This document shows positions 25,801-33,293 of a DNA stretch of 64,000 bases, piece by piece. Made by a program: the position numbers and the translations under genes. The number at the start of each line of letters is the position of its first letter. Position 1 is the stretch's first letter. The notes below the pieces were generated by a model. The model saw nothing but the letters and a program-made list of their open reading frames with translations. It had not been told where the DNA came from and searched no databases. The DNA is from Neomoorella stamsii (GTDB taxonomy: Bacteria; Bacillota; DSM-521; Neomoorellales; Neomoorellaceae): contig NZ_PVXL01000065.1 in the NCBI RefSeq assembly GCF_002995805.1, positions 30,018 to 94,017 of the forward strand, in the 5' to 3' direction.

Positions 25801-26054
25801 TGCTTAAGGCCATTGAAGCCGGCGCGCAGGAGATTTTACTGACGGGCTGCATTGAAGGCCAGTGCCACTTCCGGCCGGCCAGGGCCTTCGGCAGCCAGCG
25901 CTCTGGACCCGACCCTATGATTTGCCAGGAGCAGGCCTGGCGCCGTGTCAAGAAGATACTGGGTGAAATCGGGATTGACGAAGAAACGGTAAAGGTTCTG
26001 CGTCTCCCTCCACCAATGCCGGATAACGGGCGCCTGGCCAGTTGCCTGGGTTAA
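22824..26054 (+). CDS. Giant HdrA-like protein: QmoA-like + QmoB/HdrA-like + MvhD fusion
   Basis: This protein has 1076 residues from the ATG at 22824 (GGAGTGAGG site); an ATG at 22803 is also in frame. A first FAD module lacks ferredoxin motifs: VLGAGIAGVQAALDLACLG near the N-terminus, then CAGSRD and YCSAVCCMYALKEA. Then comes a linker like the HdrA N-terminal domain (VFVCGCDQLSAGLDLKELEE, VVAACSVRALEP). A second FAD module follows (VIGGGVAGMVAALTLADLDF, CVDSRDD, YCSRICC), then two ferredoxin motifs (CAACLTCVRVCP, CQGCGACVAACP) and an MvhD-like end (CSYCAYANF, TGCIEGQCHFR). It looks like QmoA and QmoB joined in one chain. It probably moves electrons between NAD(H), ferredoxin and a thiol or other couple, perhaps by bifurcation. 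Confidence 0.88.
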   Translation: MDKNGSLPVAVLGAGIAGVQAALDLACLGHQVILVERAARPGGKLAILSKTFPTNDCSACALTPWHGFFCIRSPHFIRLAGEDKIVLLTGAEVKNLTGKAGHFCLHLNRQGREETINVAAIILCPGYEEYLPPSLNARYGYGRYSGVLTGLELEQQLANSGYPHRPPGKEPVQRVAFIQCAGSRDPATGVAYCSAVCCMYALKEALMLYETAAALKLPLPQITLFYMDLRTYSKTYQEYLEKARREYGLRLVRSRIHSIIQSPGDPRLVIRYAQENGQINVEEFDLAVLATGLRPPDGARELAARLDIKVDTYGFCQSPALSPLATTREGVFVAGAFSGPCDVIDAVTQGSAAAAACASWLKEAGLFYWSSLPPKIQLVSLPGGNSIPPRTGVFVCGCDQLSAGLDLKELEEYSRSLPGVAWVERLSLCAGGAGEQLRQAIKEHSLNRIVVAACSVRALEPLVNTYLRQAGLPGNVAKVVNVLDHAVRIYSGRKDRATRKARDLVRMGAARALTAPAGMVEEWSITPAALVIGGGVAGMVAALTLADLDFEVHLVEKEGRLGGNALRLQYTLQGADVEAYLARLSQRLSKHPRIHIHLNAQARTITGQLGSFATEIEGTGGRKENIRHGVIIIATGAAEKKPRQYLYGQHPAAITGLELEDLLKTRSRRLDSLQKVVFIQCVDSRDDSHPYCSRICCSETLKNALELKKINPEVDVYVLNRDIMTYGLQEQWYETARSQGILFLRYNLEAPPEVTVPAKKAGPEGKVQVRVYDPILGEEIVIDADLLVLATGMEPRAENWCLASLCHIPLDENGFFATSHPKLKTVETPVPGIFTCGLAEGPKNLEEAIASAQAAAAKAAALLVQERQTIPERVARVEGACAACLTCVRVCPHGAPVIKEHRSYIDPLLCQGCGACVAACPAQAITLTGYSHTEMEAELKALPDEPGKVLPTVIFTCSYCAYANFENAAGLDCQNDVFVLQVPCLSRIGTLEVLKAIEAGAQEILLTGCIEGQCHFRPARAFGSQRSGPDPMICQEQAWRRVKKILGEIGIDEETVKVLRLPPPMPDNGRLASCLG

Positions 26055-26075
26055 AAACCGGAAAGGGGTGCAGCC

Positions 26076-27311
26076 ATGAAACGGACGGATGTGCTGGTTG
26101 TGGGCGGGGGTATTTGCGGGTATACGGCAGCGCTGGCTGCCAGGCGCTACTATGGCGGCAAAAAGATCACCCTGGTGCGTAAAGAAGTCCGGGCTTTAAT
26201 CCCGTGGTGCCTTGCTTACAATTGCGCTAAAGGTACACTCTATAACAATGTCTTGCGGGACGACCGTCTTTATGATGAGGGAATTGAACTGGTAATCGAT
26301 GAAGTGACAGCCATTGACCGCCAGGGCAAATGCGTCACCACCGCCTTCGCTGAAGATATTATTTATGATAAATTAATTCTGGCTACCGGTTCCCTTCCGG
26401 CACCGCCTCTTTTTAAAGGCGCCGACCTGCAAGGCGTGTTTGCCTTAAAAAAAGAGTTCCCTTACTTGGAAAACATTCGCGCTTCTCTGGCTTCTGCCAG
26501 GTCCCTGGTCATCGTGGGTGCCGGACCCGCCGGCATAGAGTTTGCCGAGGCATGCACCGCCAACCGGCAGCTAAACGTCACCATGGTAGAACTTCTCCCC
26601 CACTGCCTGGCCTGGGCTTTTGACGATGAGTTTTGCACCCTGGTGGAGGAAAACCTCCGGCAGCGAGGTCTCAACATTATAACCGCAACCGGAGTAGAAG
26701 AATTGCAGGGCAATAAACGGGTTGAACAGGTGAAGCTCACCAGCGGCCGGACTTTACCTGCTGATACGGTTATTCTGGCCACAGGTGTCGTGCCCAATAC
26801 CGGGCTGGCCCGGGAGGCCGGTCTGGCAACCCACGAACACGCTGGCATCCTTGTTGATGAGTATATGCGCACCAGTGATGAAGATATCTTTGCCGTTGGC
26901 GATTGTGCCGCTAAAATCTCCCCTTCCGGACCAGGGGGCGCTATTGCCAGACAGGCTATCGCGGGCGGCCGCGAGGCCCGCGTGGCCGCCGCCAATCTCT
27001 TCGCCCTTAAGCGCCCCAGGGAAATAGCTTTAGAGAAGTTCTCTGTCACCATTGGCGATCATGCCTTTGGCTCCGTGGGTCTCATTCAAAGAACGAACCC
27101 GGAAACGGGTAGAGAAATGCTAACAGTCGATATTGCTCCTGGCGTGATAGCCAGAGATGTGGCGGTAAAGGTGGCTTATGCCCGGGAAACCGGGGCAACT
27201 ATTGGTGCTCAAGTCCACGGTAAGCCCCTGGGCCTGGTCCGGGAAATAATAGACCGGTTAGCGACTGCAATTCAACACCAGGCACGTTTCGACGAGCTGG
27301 CCCTGGCCTGA
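26076..27311 (+). CDS. FAD-dependent pyridine nucleotide-disulfide oxidoreductase
   Basis: This 411-residue protein resembles CoA-disulfide reductase / NADH oxidase. The FAD motif is VLVVGGGICGYTAALAARRY, the NAD motif VIVGAGPAGIEFAEA, and the second FAD motif DEDIFAVGDCAA. The usual redox-active Cys region is replaced by ALIPWCLAYNCAKGTL, with two cysteines five residues apart. A typical C-terminal dimerisation domain follows. It is 21 bases after the giant HdrA-like gene and may supply NAD(P)H electrons to that complex. The gene ends inside the 3' end of the opposing hdrB gene (40-base overlap). Confidence 0.82.
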   Translation: MKRTDVLVVGGGICGYTAALAARRYYGGKKITLVRKEVRALIPWCLAYNCAKGTLYNNVLRDDRLYDEGIELVIDEVTAIDRQGKCVTTAFAEDIIYDKLILATGSLPAPPLFKGADLQGVFALKKEFPYLENIRASLASARSLVIVGAGPAGIEFAEACTANRQLNVTMVELLPHCLAWAFDDEFCTLVEENLRQRGLNIITATGVEELQGNKRVEQVKLTSGRTLPADTVILATGVVPNTGLAREAGLATHEHAGILVDEYMRTSDEDIFAVGDCAAKISPSGPGGAIARQAIAGGREARVAAANLFALKRPREIALEKFSVTIGDHAFGSVGLIQRTNPETGREMLTVDIAPGVIARDVAVKVAYARETGATIGAQVHGKPLGLVREIIDRLATAIQHQARFDELALA

Positions 27312-28177
27312 TGAGCCCCAAAGGAGCTCCATTCTTTGGGAAGAGGGATCAAATTTTTCTTTAACCCCACGGTTATGGGATCACACCCCAAAGCCAGGCC
27401 CAGAAACTGGGTGAAATAAAGTACCGGCAGGAGACGTTTTTCTCTTCCCTTTTCCTGGATTTGGGCCCTCTCCAGGTTGAGCTGGCACATGGGACAGGTA
27501 ACCAGGATCGCCTCCGCTCCCCGCACACGGGCCTCGGCCAGTATTACTCCTGCTGCCCGCAGGGCTACTTCCGGATGGGTGAGGGCCAGGGTGCCGCCGC
27601 AACACCTGGTGGCCGCGTTAAAAGGCAAGGGGGTGGCCCCGGCCGTAACGGCCAGCATATCCAGCCAGGCTGGCCACCGGTTGCTGTCACCGATGCTGGC
27701 TTCTTTGGGCCGCGTAAGGAGACAACCGTAGTAGGCAACTACTTTGAGACCCGCTAACGGCCGGACAACGGCCTGCCGGATCCTTTCCACCCCTACTTCT
27801 TGCAAGAAAAGCTTGAGCGGATGATAGACAGCAACTTCTCCCCGCAAGCGGAGTTCCAGGGGAAGGAGATGGCTGTTGATCTGCTCCCGTTTGGCCTCAT
27901 CCTGCAAGGCATGGGCCGCCAGGGTCAGGTTGTTATAGCAAAGATTGCAGGGAACCGCCAGTACCGGCGCCACCTTTTCGGCCAGCGCCAGGTTGCGGGC
28001 GGCCAGTACCAGCGTGAACTGCTGGTTAAAATGTTTCGCAGCCGTGGCCCCGCAGCAGTTCCAGTCCGGCACCTCTTCCACTTCAATGCCAAGTGCCCTT
28101 ACCACCCCCAGGAAAGAGGTGCGATATTGGGCCGCTGTACTATGGAGGGAACAGCCGGGCAAGAAGGCCCATTTCAT
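27272..28177 (-). CDS. hdrB: HdrB-like CCG-domain protein
   Basis: This 301-residue protein has two CCG-type cysteine motifs. The first is LPGCSLHSTA with DWNCCGATAAK about 30 residues later; the second runs from YYGCLLTRPKE to TRCCGGTLAL and ends CPMCQLNLERAQ. HdrB holds the non-cubane [4Fe-4S] clusters that reduce disulfides in heterodisulfide reductase. In Gram-positive sulfate reducers HdrB/HdrC replace QmoC as partner of QmoAB. The start overlaps the hdrC stop (ATGA), and the gene is the last of the leftward operon. Its 3' end overlaps the opposing flavoprotein gene. Confidence 0.88.
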   Translation of the reverse strand: MKWAFLPGCSLHSTAAQYRTSFLGVVRALGIEVEEVPDWNCCGATAAKHFNQQFTLVLAARNLALAEKVAPVLAVPCNLCYNNLTLAAHALQDEAKREQINSHLLPLELRLRGEVAVYHPLKLFLQEVGVERIRQAVVRPLAGLKVVAYYGCLLTRPKEASIGDSNRWPAWLDMLAVTAGATPLPFNAATRCCGGTLALTHPEVALRAAGVILAEARVRGAEAILVTCPMCQLNLERAQIQEKGREKRLLPVLYFTQFLGLALGCDPITVGLKKNLIPLPKEWSSFGAHQARASSSKRAWC

Positions 28178-28719
28178 CCTTCCCGCCCTCCCCTCGTTAG
28201 CGTCTCCAGTAATGCGCGCAGTTTCATCCTGTCCTCTACCAGCGAGGGACGCAGCGTAACCTGTCCCCGTCGGAGCATCTGCATCCCCACCTTAACTTGA
28301 GGCTTTAAAACATTAACTCCGGCCCGCCGGGCGTAAACCAGGAGCAGTCCAGGTTCAAAGATGCGGCCGTTTCGCTTGATGCCCATAAGGAAGGCCTGGT
28401 AAAAAGCAGCCTCTTTTTTATGCTTTCCCTGGCGGAGGGCAAGCTGCTTCAACCGGACCATAAGCCCCTGGAGGTCCACACCCCGCGGACACTCTACGGT
28501 ACAAAAATGGCACCCCGCGCAAACCCAGATGGTAGGAGAAGCCAGAGCCTTTTCCCAGACACCGAGCTGGAGCAAGCGGATTACCTGCCGCGGCGTTTCC
28601 CTGGCAGCAAAGACTACCGGACAGCCACCCGTACAGCGACCACATTGGAAGCAGGCGGCGGCTATCTTCCAAAGTTCCCCGTCTTCCGGCAGGGCAGACC
28701 GAGAGATGTTTATAGCCAT
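28174..28719 (-). CDS. hdrC: HdrC-like iron-sulfur protein
   Basis: This 181-residue protein has two [4Fe-4S] motifs, CFQCGRCTGGCPV near residue 23 and CAGCHFCTVECPRG near residue 70, then a helical C-terminus. The ATG at 28719 has a GGGAGG site and follows the HdrA-like stop by 14 bases; the longer frame to 28785 would overlap that gene. It carries electrons between the HdrA-like flavoprotein and HdrB. The first cysteine motif is CxxCxxC-type and intact. Confidence 0.88.
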   Translation of the reverse strand: MAINISRSALPEDGELWKIAAACFQCGRCTGGCPVVFAARETPRQVIRLLQLGVWEKALASPTIWVCAGCHFCTVECPRGVDLQGLMVRLKQLALRQGKHKKEAAFYQAFLMGIKRNGRIFEPGLLLVYARRAGVNVLKPQVKVGMQMLRRGQVTLRPSLVEDRMKLRALLETLTRGGREG

Positions 28720-28733
28720 TTTCCTGCCTCCCT

Positions 28734-31076
28734 TTAAGGCTTCAAAGGGCTGGGACCTAACGCCCGTAACTCGGCCACGAACCACTCCGCTTCCGCTACA
28801 AATAAGCTGTCATCATCTGCTTTCAGGCGTACCAAACGTACCCGCTCCGGCTCAATGGCCATCCGCTGCAGCGTCTCGCCCACGTTGGCCAGCCGCGTTG
28901 CGGCCAGGTCGCTGCCCTGCCGGTAATGGCACTGGTCCGAGGGACAGCCACCTACCAGCACGCCGTCGGCCCCGGCCGTCAGGGCTTCTACTACTACCTT
29001 CATATTAACTGCTCCGGCGCAGGGCACAGGAATAGTCAGGATGTTGGGGGGATACTGCCAGCCTTTACGCCCGGCCTGGTCGGCCGCCGGGTAGGCGTCA
29101 TTGATGCACAGGAAAGCAACAACCACGGGTTCCTGCCGCCCGAGGAATCCCATATCTATTGCTTCCACCATGGCCGTCAATTGTTTAATGGTAAAGTTGC
29201 GTAACGAAATAACACCTAACGGGCAGCCGCCCTCACAGATGCCGCACTGGCGGCACTTGCGTAAATCGGGGGCAGGGTATTCGGTTTCATCCCAGCTCCA
29301 GGCATTGAAGGGGCACTCCTCCATACACCGTTTGCACTTGTCGCATTTATTTTTATCGACGACCGGTACGGTAGGTGGAACAGTGAAATTACCGCCTATT
29401 ACCGTCATAGCCTTCATAGCCGCCCCGGCAGCACTGCGGACGGCGGCGGCTACGTCCATGGGTCCCTGGGCACAGCCGGCAACATAGATGCCGCGGCGTT
29501 GGCTTTCAAAGGGAAAACACTGGATATGCCCCGAGGGGAATTCCCAGTTGGCGACGTTTTCGATAAATCTCTTTGGCCCCTGATTAGGCTGCATACCTAC
29601 CGCCAGCACCACGAGATCGAGATCCTCGAGGCGTACCGCCTCACCGGCAAGGGTATCTTCGGCCAGGATAGTAAGGCGACCGGTAGAGGGCTCCTCCTCT
29701 ACTGCCGCCGGATTCCCCCTGATGAAGGTGGCCATGCCTTCTTCCTGGACGCGCCGGTACATTGCTTCATATTCCCCGGTTGACCGCAGGTCCATATAAA
29801 AGACATAGCTTTCGGCTTCCGGCGCCAGCTCACGGACGTACTGGACCTGTTTCAGCGTTACGGCACAGCAAACCTGGGAGCAGTACGGCAGGTGGTTGAT
29901 GTCACGGCTACCGGCGCACTGGATGAAGGCCACGCGCTTTACCGGCCTGCCATTGGACGGGCGCAATAACTTCCCTTTTGTCGGGCCGTTGGGTGAGGCC
30001 AGGCGTTCAAATTCCACGTTGGTGATTACATTGGCATAACGGCCGTAACCAAACAGCTCCAGGTTCCTGGCATCGTAGGGCTGCCAGCCCGTGCACCAGA
30101 GAATAGCCCCTACTTCCAGGGAGAATTCCTGCTCTACGGCGTTTAAATTTATGGCCTGGGTCGGGCAGGCTACTGCACACAGGTTGCAATTTCCCCCACG
30201 GCAAACTTCTTTATCCAGGGCATAGGCCAGGGGATAAGCGAAACCTCCCGGGAGACTGATGGCCTTCCCTGGCGCCGGTAACGGCCCGGTCCGGGGCCGC
30301 TCTGCTGGGCAGACCTCAGCGCACTTTCCGCAAGCAGTACAGGCTGCCATGTCAACGTAGCGTGGCTGCTGCCGCAGCTTCACCTGGAAATTGCCTGGTC
30401 CCCCCTCAATGTCGCTAACTTCAGTTAGGGTATAAAGGGTGATCAGGGGGTTTTTCCTGATCTCCGCCGTCAGGTATTCTAAACCACAGGACGGCGGGCA
30501 CTGGCGAGGAAAATAACGGTAAAATTCGGCCACTTTGCCGCCGATAAAGGCTTCCTTTTCTGCTACAATAACTTCTGCCCCGGCGGCTGCCAGGTCCAGG
30601 GCGGCACTCAAACCGGCAATGCCAGCACCCACCACCAGGACAGCCTTGCTGGCCGCGAAGGCCAGGGGGGTCAATGACTCTGCCTGGCGCGAGTGGGCCA
30701 GGGCCATATTTACCAGGTTTACCGCTTTTAGGTAAGCCTTCTTGCCGTCGTCTCGATGGGGCCAGGCGCATTGCTCGCGCAAGTTACAGCGTTCCAGGAG
30801 GTAGGGGTTTAAACCGGCCTCCTCTATTGCCTGCCGGAAGATACTTTCTTTCTCCCTGGGCGAGCAGCCAGCCAGGACTACCCGGTTTACCCTGCCTTCC
30901 CTGATGTCCTCGCTGAGGACGGCCAGGCCATCTTTACTGCACCAGGCTTCATGAACACGGCATACACTGACTCCTTTTTTCTTGCCCATTGCCCTGGCCA
31001 GGCCTTCGAGATCTACCGTGCGCCCGATCTCACCCCAGCACTGGCAGAGGTAAAGGCCAATTTGAGGTCCCTCCAT
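28734..31076 (-). CDS. HdrA-MvhD fusion (QmoB-like)
   Basis: This 780-residue protein has an HdrA N-terminal domain (GLYLCQCWGEIGRTVDLEGL, VVLAGCSPREKESIF), then FAD binding at VLVVGAGIAGLSAALDLAAA. Ferredoxin motifs CTACGKCAEVCP and CRGGNCNLCAVACP lie inside the flavin domain, QCAGSRD and YCSQVCC follow, and two more ferredoxin motifs (CDKCKRCMEECP, CRQCGICEGGCP) come before an MvhD-like end (VPCAGAVNM, GGCPSDQCHYR). QmoB of sulfate reducers has the same layout. It sits between the AprB-like gene and hdrC, so it probably links the AprAB-like enzyme with HdrCB. A perfect hairpin separates it from aprB. Confidence 0.88.
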   Translation of the reverse strand: MEGPQIGLYLCQCWGEIGRTVDLEGLARAMGKKKGVSVCRVHEAWCSKDGLAVLSEDIREGRVNRVVLAGCSPREKESIFRQAIEEAGLNPYLLERCNLREQCAWPHRDDGKKAYLKAVNLVNMALAHSRQAESLTPLAFAASKAVLVVGAGIAGLSAALDLAAAGAEVIVAEKEAFIGGKVAEFYRYFPRQCPPSCGLEYLTAEIRKNPLITLYTLTEVSDIEGGPGNFQVKLRQQPRYVDMAACTACGKCAEVCPAERPRTGPLPAPGKAISLPGGFAYPLAYALDKEVCRGGNCNLCAVACPTQAINLNAVEQEFSLEVGAILWCTGWQPYDARNLELFGYGRYANVITNVEFERLASPNGPTKGKLLRPSNGRPVKRVAFIQCAGSRDINHLPYCSQVCCAVTLKQVQYVRELAPEAESYVFYMDLRSTGEYEAMYRRVQEEGMATFIRGNPAAVEEEPSTGRLTILAEDTLAGEAVRLEDLDLVVLAVGMQPNQGPKRFIENVANWEFPSGHIQCFPFESQRRGIYVAGCAQGPMDVAAAVRSAAGAAMKAMTVIGGNFTVPPTVPVVDKNKCDKCKRCMEECPFNAWSWDETEYPAPDLRKCRQCGICEGGCPLGVISLRNFTIKQLTAMVEAIDMGFLGRQEPVVVAFLCINDAYPAADQAGRKGWQYPPNILTIPVPCAGAVNMKVVVEALTAGADGVLVGGCPSDQCHYRQGSDLAATRLANVGETLQRMAIEPERVRLVRLKADDDSLFVAEAEWFVAELRALGPSPLKP

Positions 31077-31102
31077 ACCGTTAACCTCTCCTTATTCCAC
31101 TA

Positions 31103-31138
31103 GCCTGCAGGGGCACCAGTTTTGGTGCCCCTGCAGGC
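31103..31138. other. Perfect 16-base-pair inverted repeat between aprB- and hdrA-like genes
   Basis: GCCTGCAGGGGCACCA and its exact complement flank a four-base loop (GTTT on the plus strand). There is no T run on either side, so it is not a normal intrinsic terminator. It may be a processing or stability element that sets different transcript levels within the operon. Confidence 0.75.
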
Positions 31139-31150
31139 AGCACTTCGTGG

Positions 31151-31474
31151 TTAATCGTTTCGGGTTTTAAAGGAAAAGCGTTCTACTTTACCGTTGATGT
31201 CGATACAGGTCCAGGTAATGCGATTAGTACCCATAAGAGGTATAAGTTTGGCTTGATAATAACCAATCTGGTACGGTAACCTGGTTTCTATAGCCCCCTG
31301 GGGGCAAGATTTCACGCAGGACATGCAGTCCCAACAGTCCCTGGGGGAACGGCAGTAAGCCTTTTGGTTTTCCGGGTTTAAAGTCATCAGATCCCCCGGG
31401 CAGATCTGTTCGCACAAAGGTTCTTTTTCGGCTTTGCAGCCGTCACATTTGGCGAGGTTAACTCTGGGCGGCAT
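31151..31474 (-). CDS. aprB: AprB-like ferredoxin subunit (adenylylsulfate reductase beta-like)
   Basis: This 107-residue protein has two [4Fe-4S] motifs: KCDGCKAEKEPLCEQICPGD and CWDCMSCVKSCPQGAI. The unusual spacing in the first motif, the Trp in CWDC and the following short beta region (TNRITWTCIDINGKVERF) match AprB. The usual AprB tail of 30-40 residues that wraps around AprA is missing. It follows aprA by 29 bases, with a good AGGAGGAATG region. Electron transfer to the AprA-like flavin is the likely role. It is not proven that the substrate is APS. Confidence 0.82.
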   Translation of the reverse strand: MPPRVNLAKCDGCKAEKEPLCEQICPGDLMTLNPENQKAYCRSPRDCWDCMSCVKSCPQGAIETRLPYQIGYYQAKLIPLMGTNRITWTCIDINGKVERFSFKTRND

Positions 31475-31503
31475 TACTCATTCCTCCTTATTTCTCCATC
31501 AAT

Positions 31504-33267
31504 TTAGGGCAAGTAACGATCCCCTGGCACTACCTGCTCATAGGGACGGGTGAATACTTCAATTTCCCCGGTATCAGGATTGCGCCGCGAGTTTACAAAG
31601 CAGTCGAACTTCTCATCATTGCGCTCGGGAAAATCGGTGCGCGTCTGCCAGCCCGGCCAGCGCGTTTCTTCCCGGAAGAGAAGATGGTGCAATAGTACCT
31701 CGGCCACATCTAAACGGTCAATCACCTCATGGGCTTCCATGAGCTCATGGAGGTCACGGGCAATTAAATATTTAGTCTGGTCTTTGAGGATGCGGATATT
31801 TTTCAAGGCAAACTGGAGTTGAGTGGCATTCATACGGTAGAACTGGTGAACACCACCGGCATATTCATCCATCAGCCGCTGCATGCGCTCTTCCATTTCC
31901 CGCGGCGTAATGCCGTCCCCTACCTCTACCTGGCGGATAGCCGGGGCAAAAACCCGGTCCCGCTCTTTAGTGATTTGCTCTGAGGGAACTTCCGGTACGA
32001 CAGTAACCGTTTTGAGATACTCCACGGCACCGCGGGCTGCCAGCATTCCTTCCGCTGCGCAGCCACCTACAAATTTATTCGGCGTGCCGCCGGCCACATC
32101 ACCGGCAGCAAATAACCCCGGTAAAGTGGTTGCCCGCTTGATATCAACCCAATAGCCGCTGGCCGTATGACCACCGACAATGTAGGGGTCATTGCCGTAA
32201 ATCTCAATGGGCTCCTGTTTAAGATCCTGTCCGCGGGCTGCCAGGTAAAGGACAAAGGCCGGGCGTTCATTGAGGTAATCTATTTTCATATCCTTGATAT
32301 TTTCATCAGTCATGCCCCTGGTATCGACGTAACACGGTCCCCGTCCATTGAGCCATTCTTCCATGGGTACATTGGCCCGGATGAAACGTGGTGCAGCGTC
32401 ACCGCCCAGGTGGGCGTAGCGCTCCTGTAAGATCTTTTCCCCGTAGGCATTGATCATGGGTGTCTCGTAACCGACGGAGATGGTGTCAATGGGGCCGTTG
32501 AAGTCCTTCGTCCGGGTTGCGCACCAGCGCATTTCAAAAGTAGTCATTTCTGCTCCCGCCCGGATCCCCATGGCGTATCCGGCGCCGGTGTTAAAGGGGC
32601 AATACCAGAGGTGATGATGGCTGTCCACGCCGTCGTTGGTGTATGGCTTATACAGCCCGGCACAACCCCCGGTAGAGACGATGGTAGCCCGGGCCAGGAC
32701 GATATACATCTTACCGTCCCGCACCCCAAAGCCAGCAGCGCCAATAATTCTGCCGTCCACGACCAGGAAGTTGGTGGCCACTACCCGGTTGAGGATCTGG
32801 CAGCCGTATTCCCGTACCTTTTCCGCCAGGATCACTTTCATTTCCGAGCCTTTGATGGTAATGTCCCACTTGCCCCGGGTATGGTACTGCTCATCTTCAT
32901 CCTTGTCGACGGGCAGGCCCCATTCTTCCCACTGTTCGGTAGGTTGATTGAGTACCTCGGCCAGGCTTATGGTCAGGTCTTCCCTGATGAGGCCTCCGGC
33001 CTGGGAGCGGCTCCAGCGCACAAATTCCTCGATTGTCCGCCCCTTCTTAATGTAGGTATTAATAGCGTCCATACCCGCGGCCAGGCAACCGCTCCTGTCG
33101 ATATGGGCCTTCTCCATTAATGTTACTTGTAGATTGGGGTCCAGCTTTTTGGCTTCAATAGCGGCAAAACAGCCAGCGTTACCGGCGCCGATCACCAGGA
33201 TATCGGTCTTGAGCTGCACTACTTCTATATCTTCTAGACGAGACGGCAATTTTGTTCCTTGCGGCAT
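31504..33267 (-). CDS. aprA: AprA-like FAD reductase subunit (adenylylsulfate reductase alpha-like)
   Basis: This 587-residue flavoprotein belongs to the fumarate reductase/AprA superfamily. The FAD motif is ILVIGAGNAGCFAAIEAKK, and RSGCLAAGMDAINTY, LWYCPFNTGAGYAMG, FEMRWCATRTKDFNGP and VGGHTASGYWVD follow. From memory of the Archaeoglobus structure, the Asn, Trp, Arg and His that hold APS correspond to residues in these segments, so the active site seems preserved. It is shorter than typical AprA (about 640). No ATP sulfurylase or DsrAB is in the window, and a DASS anion transporter precedes it. It may therefore reduce or oxidise a different imported compound. Confidence 0.8.
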   Translation of the reverse strand: MPQGTKLPSRLEDIEVVQLKTDILVIGAGNAGCFAAIEAKKLDPNLQVTLMEKAHIDRSGCLAAGMDAINTYIKKGRTIEEFVRWSRSQAGGLIREDLTISLAEVLNQPTEQWEEWGLPVDKDEDEQYHTRGKWDITIKGSEMKVILAEKVREYGCQILNRVVATNFLVVDGRIIGAAGFGVRDGKMYIVLARATIVSTGGCAGLYKPYTNDGVDSHHHLWYCPFNTGAGYAMGIRAGAEMTTFEMRWCATRTKDFNGPIDTISVGYETPMINAYGEKILQERYAHLGGDAAPRFIRANVPMEEWLNGRGPCYVDTRGMTDENIKDMKIDYLNERPAFVLYLAARGQDLKQEPIEIYGNDPYIVGGHTASGYWVDIKRATTLPGLFAAGDVAGGTPNKFVGGCAAEGMLAARGAVEYLKTVTVVPEVPSEQITKERDRVFAPAIRQVEVGDGITPREMEERMQRLMDEYAGGVHQFYRMNATQLQFALKNIRILKDQTKYLIARDLHELMEAHEVIDRLDVAEVLLHHLLFREETRWPGWQTRTDFPERNDEKFDCFVNSRRNPDTGEIEVFTRPYEQVVPGDRYLP

Positions 33268-33293
33268 CAGCTTATACCTCCTGTTTTATTAAT

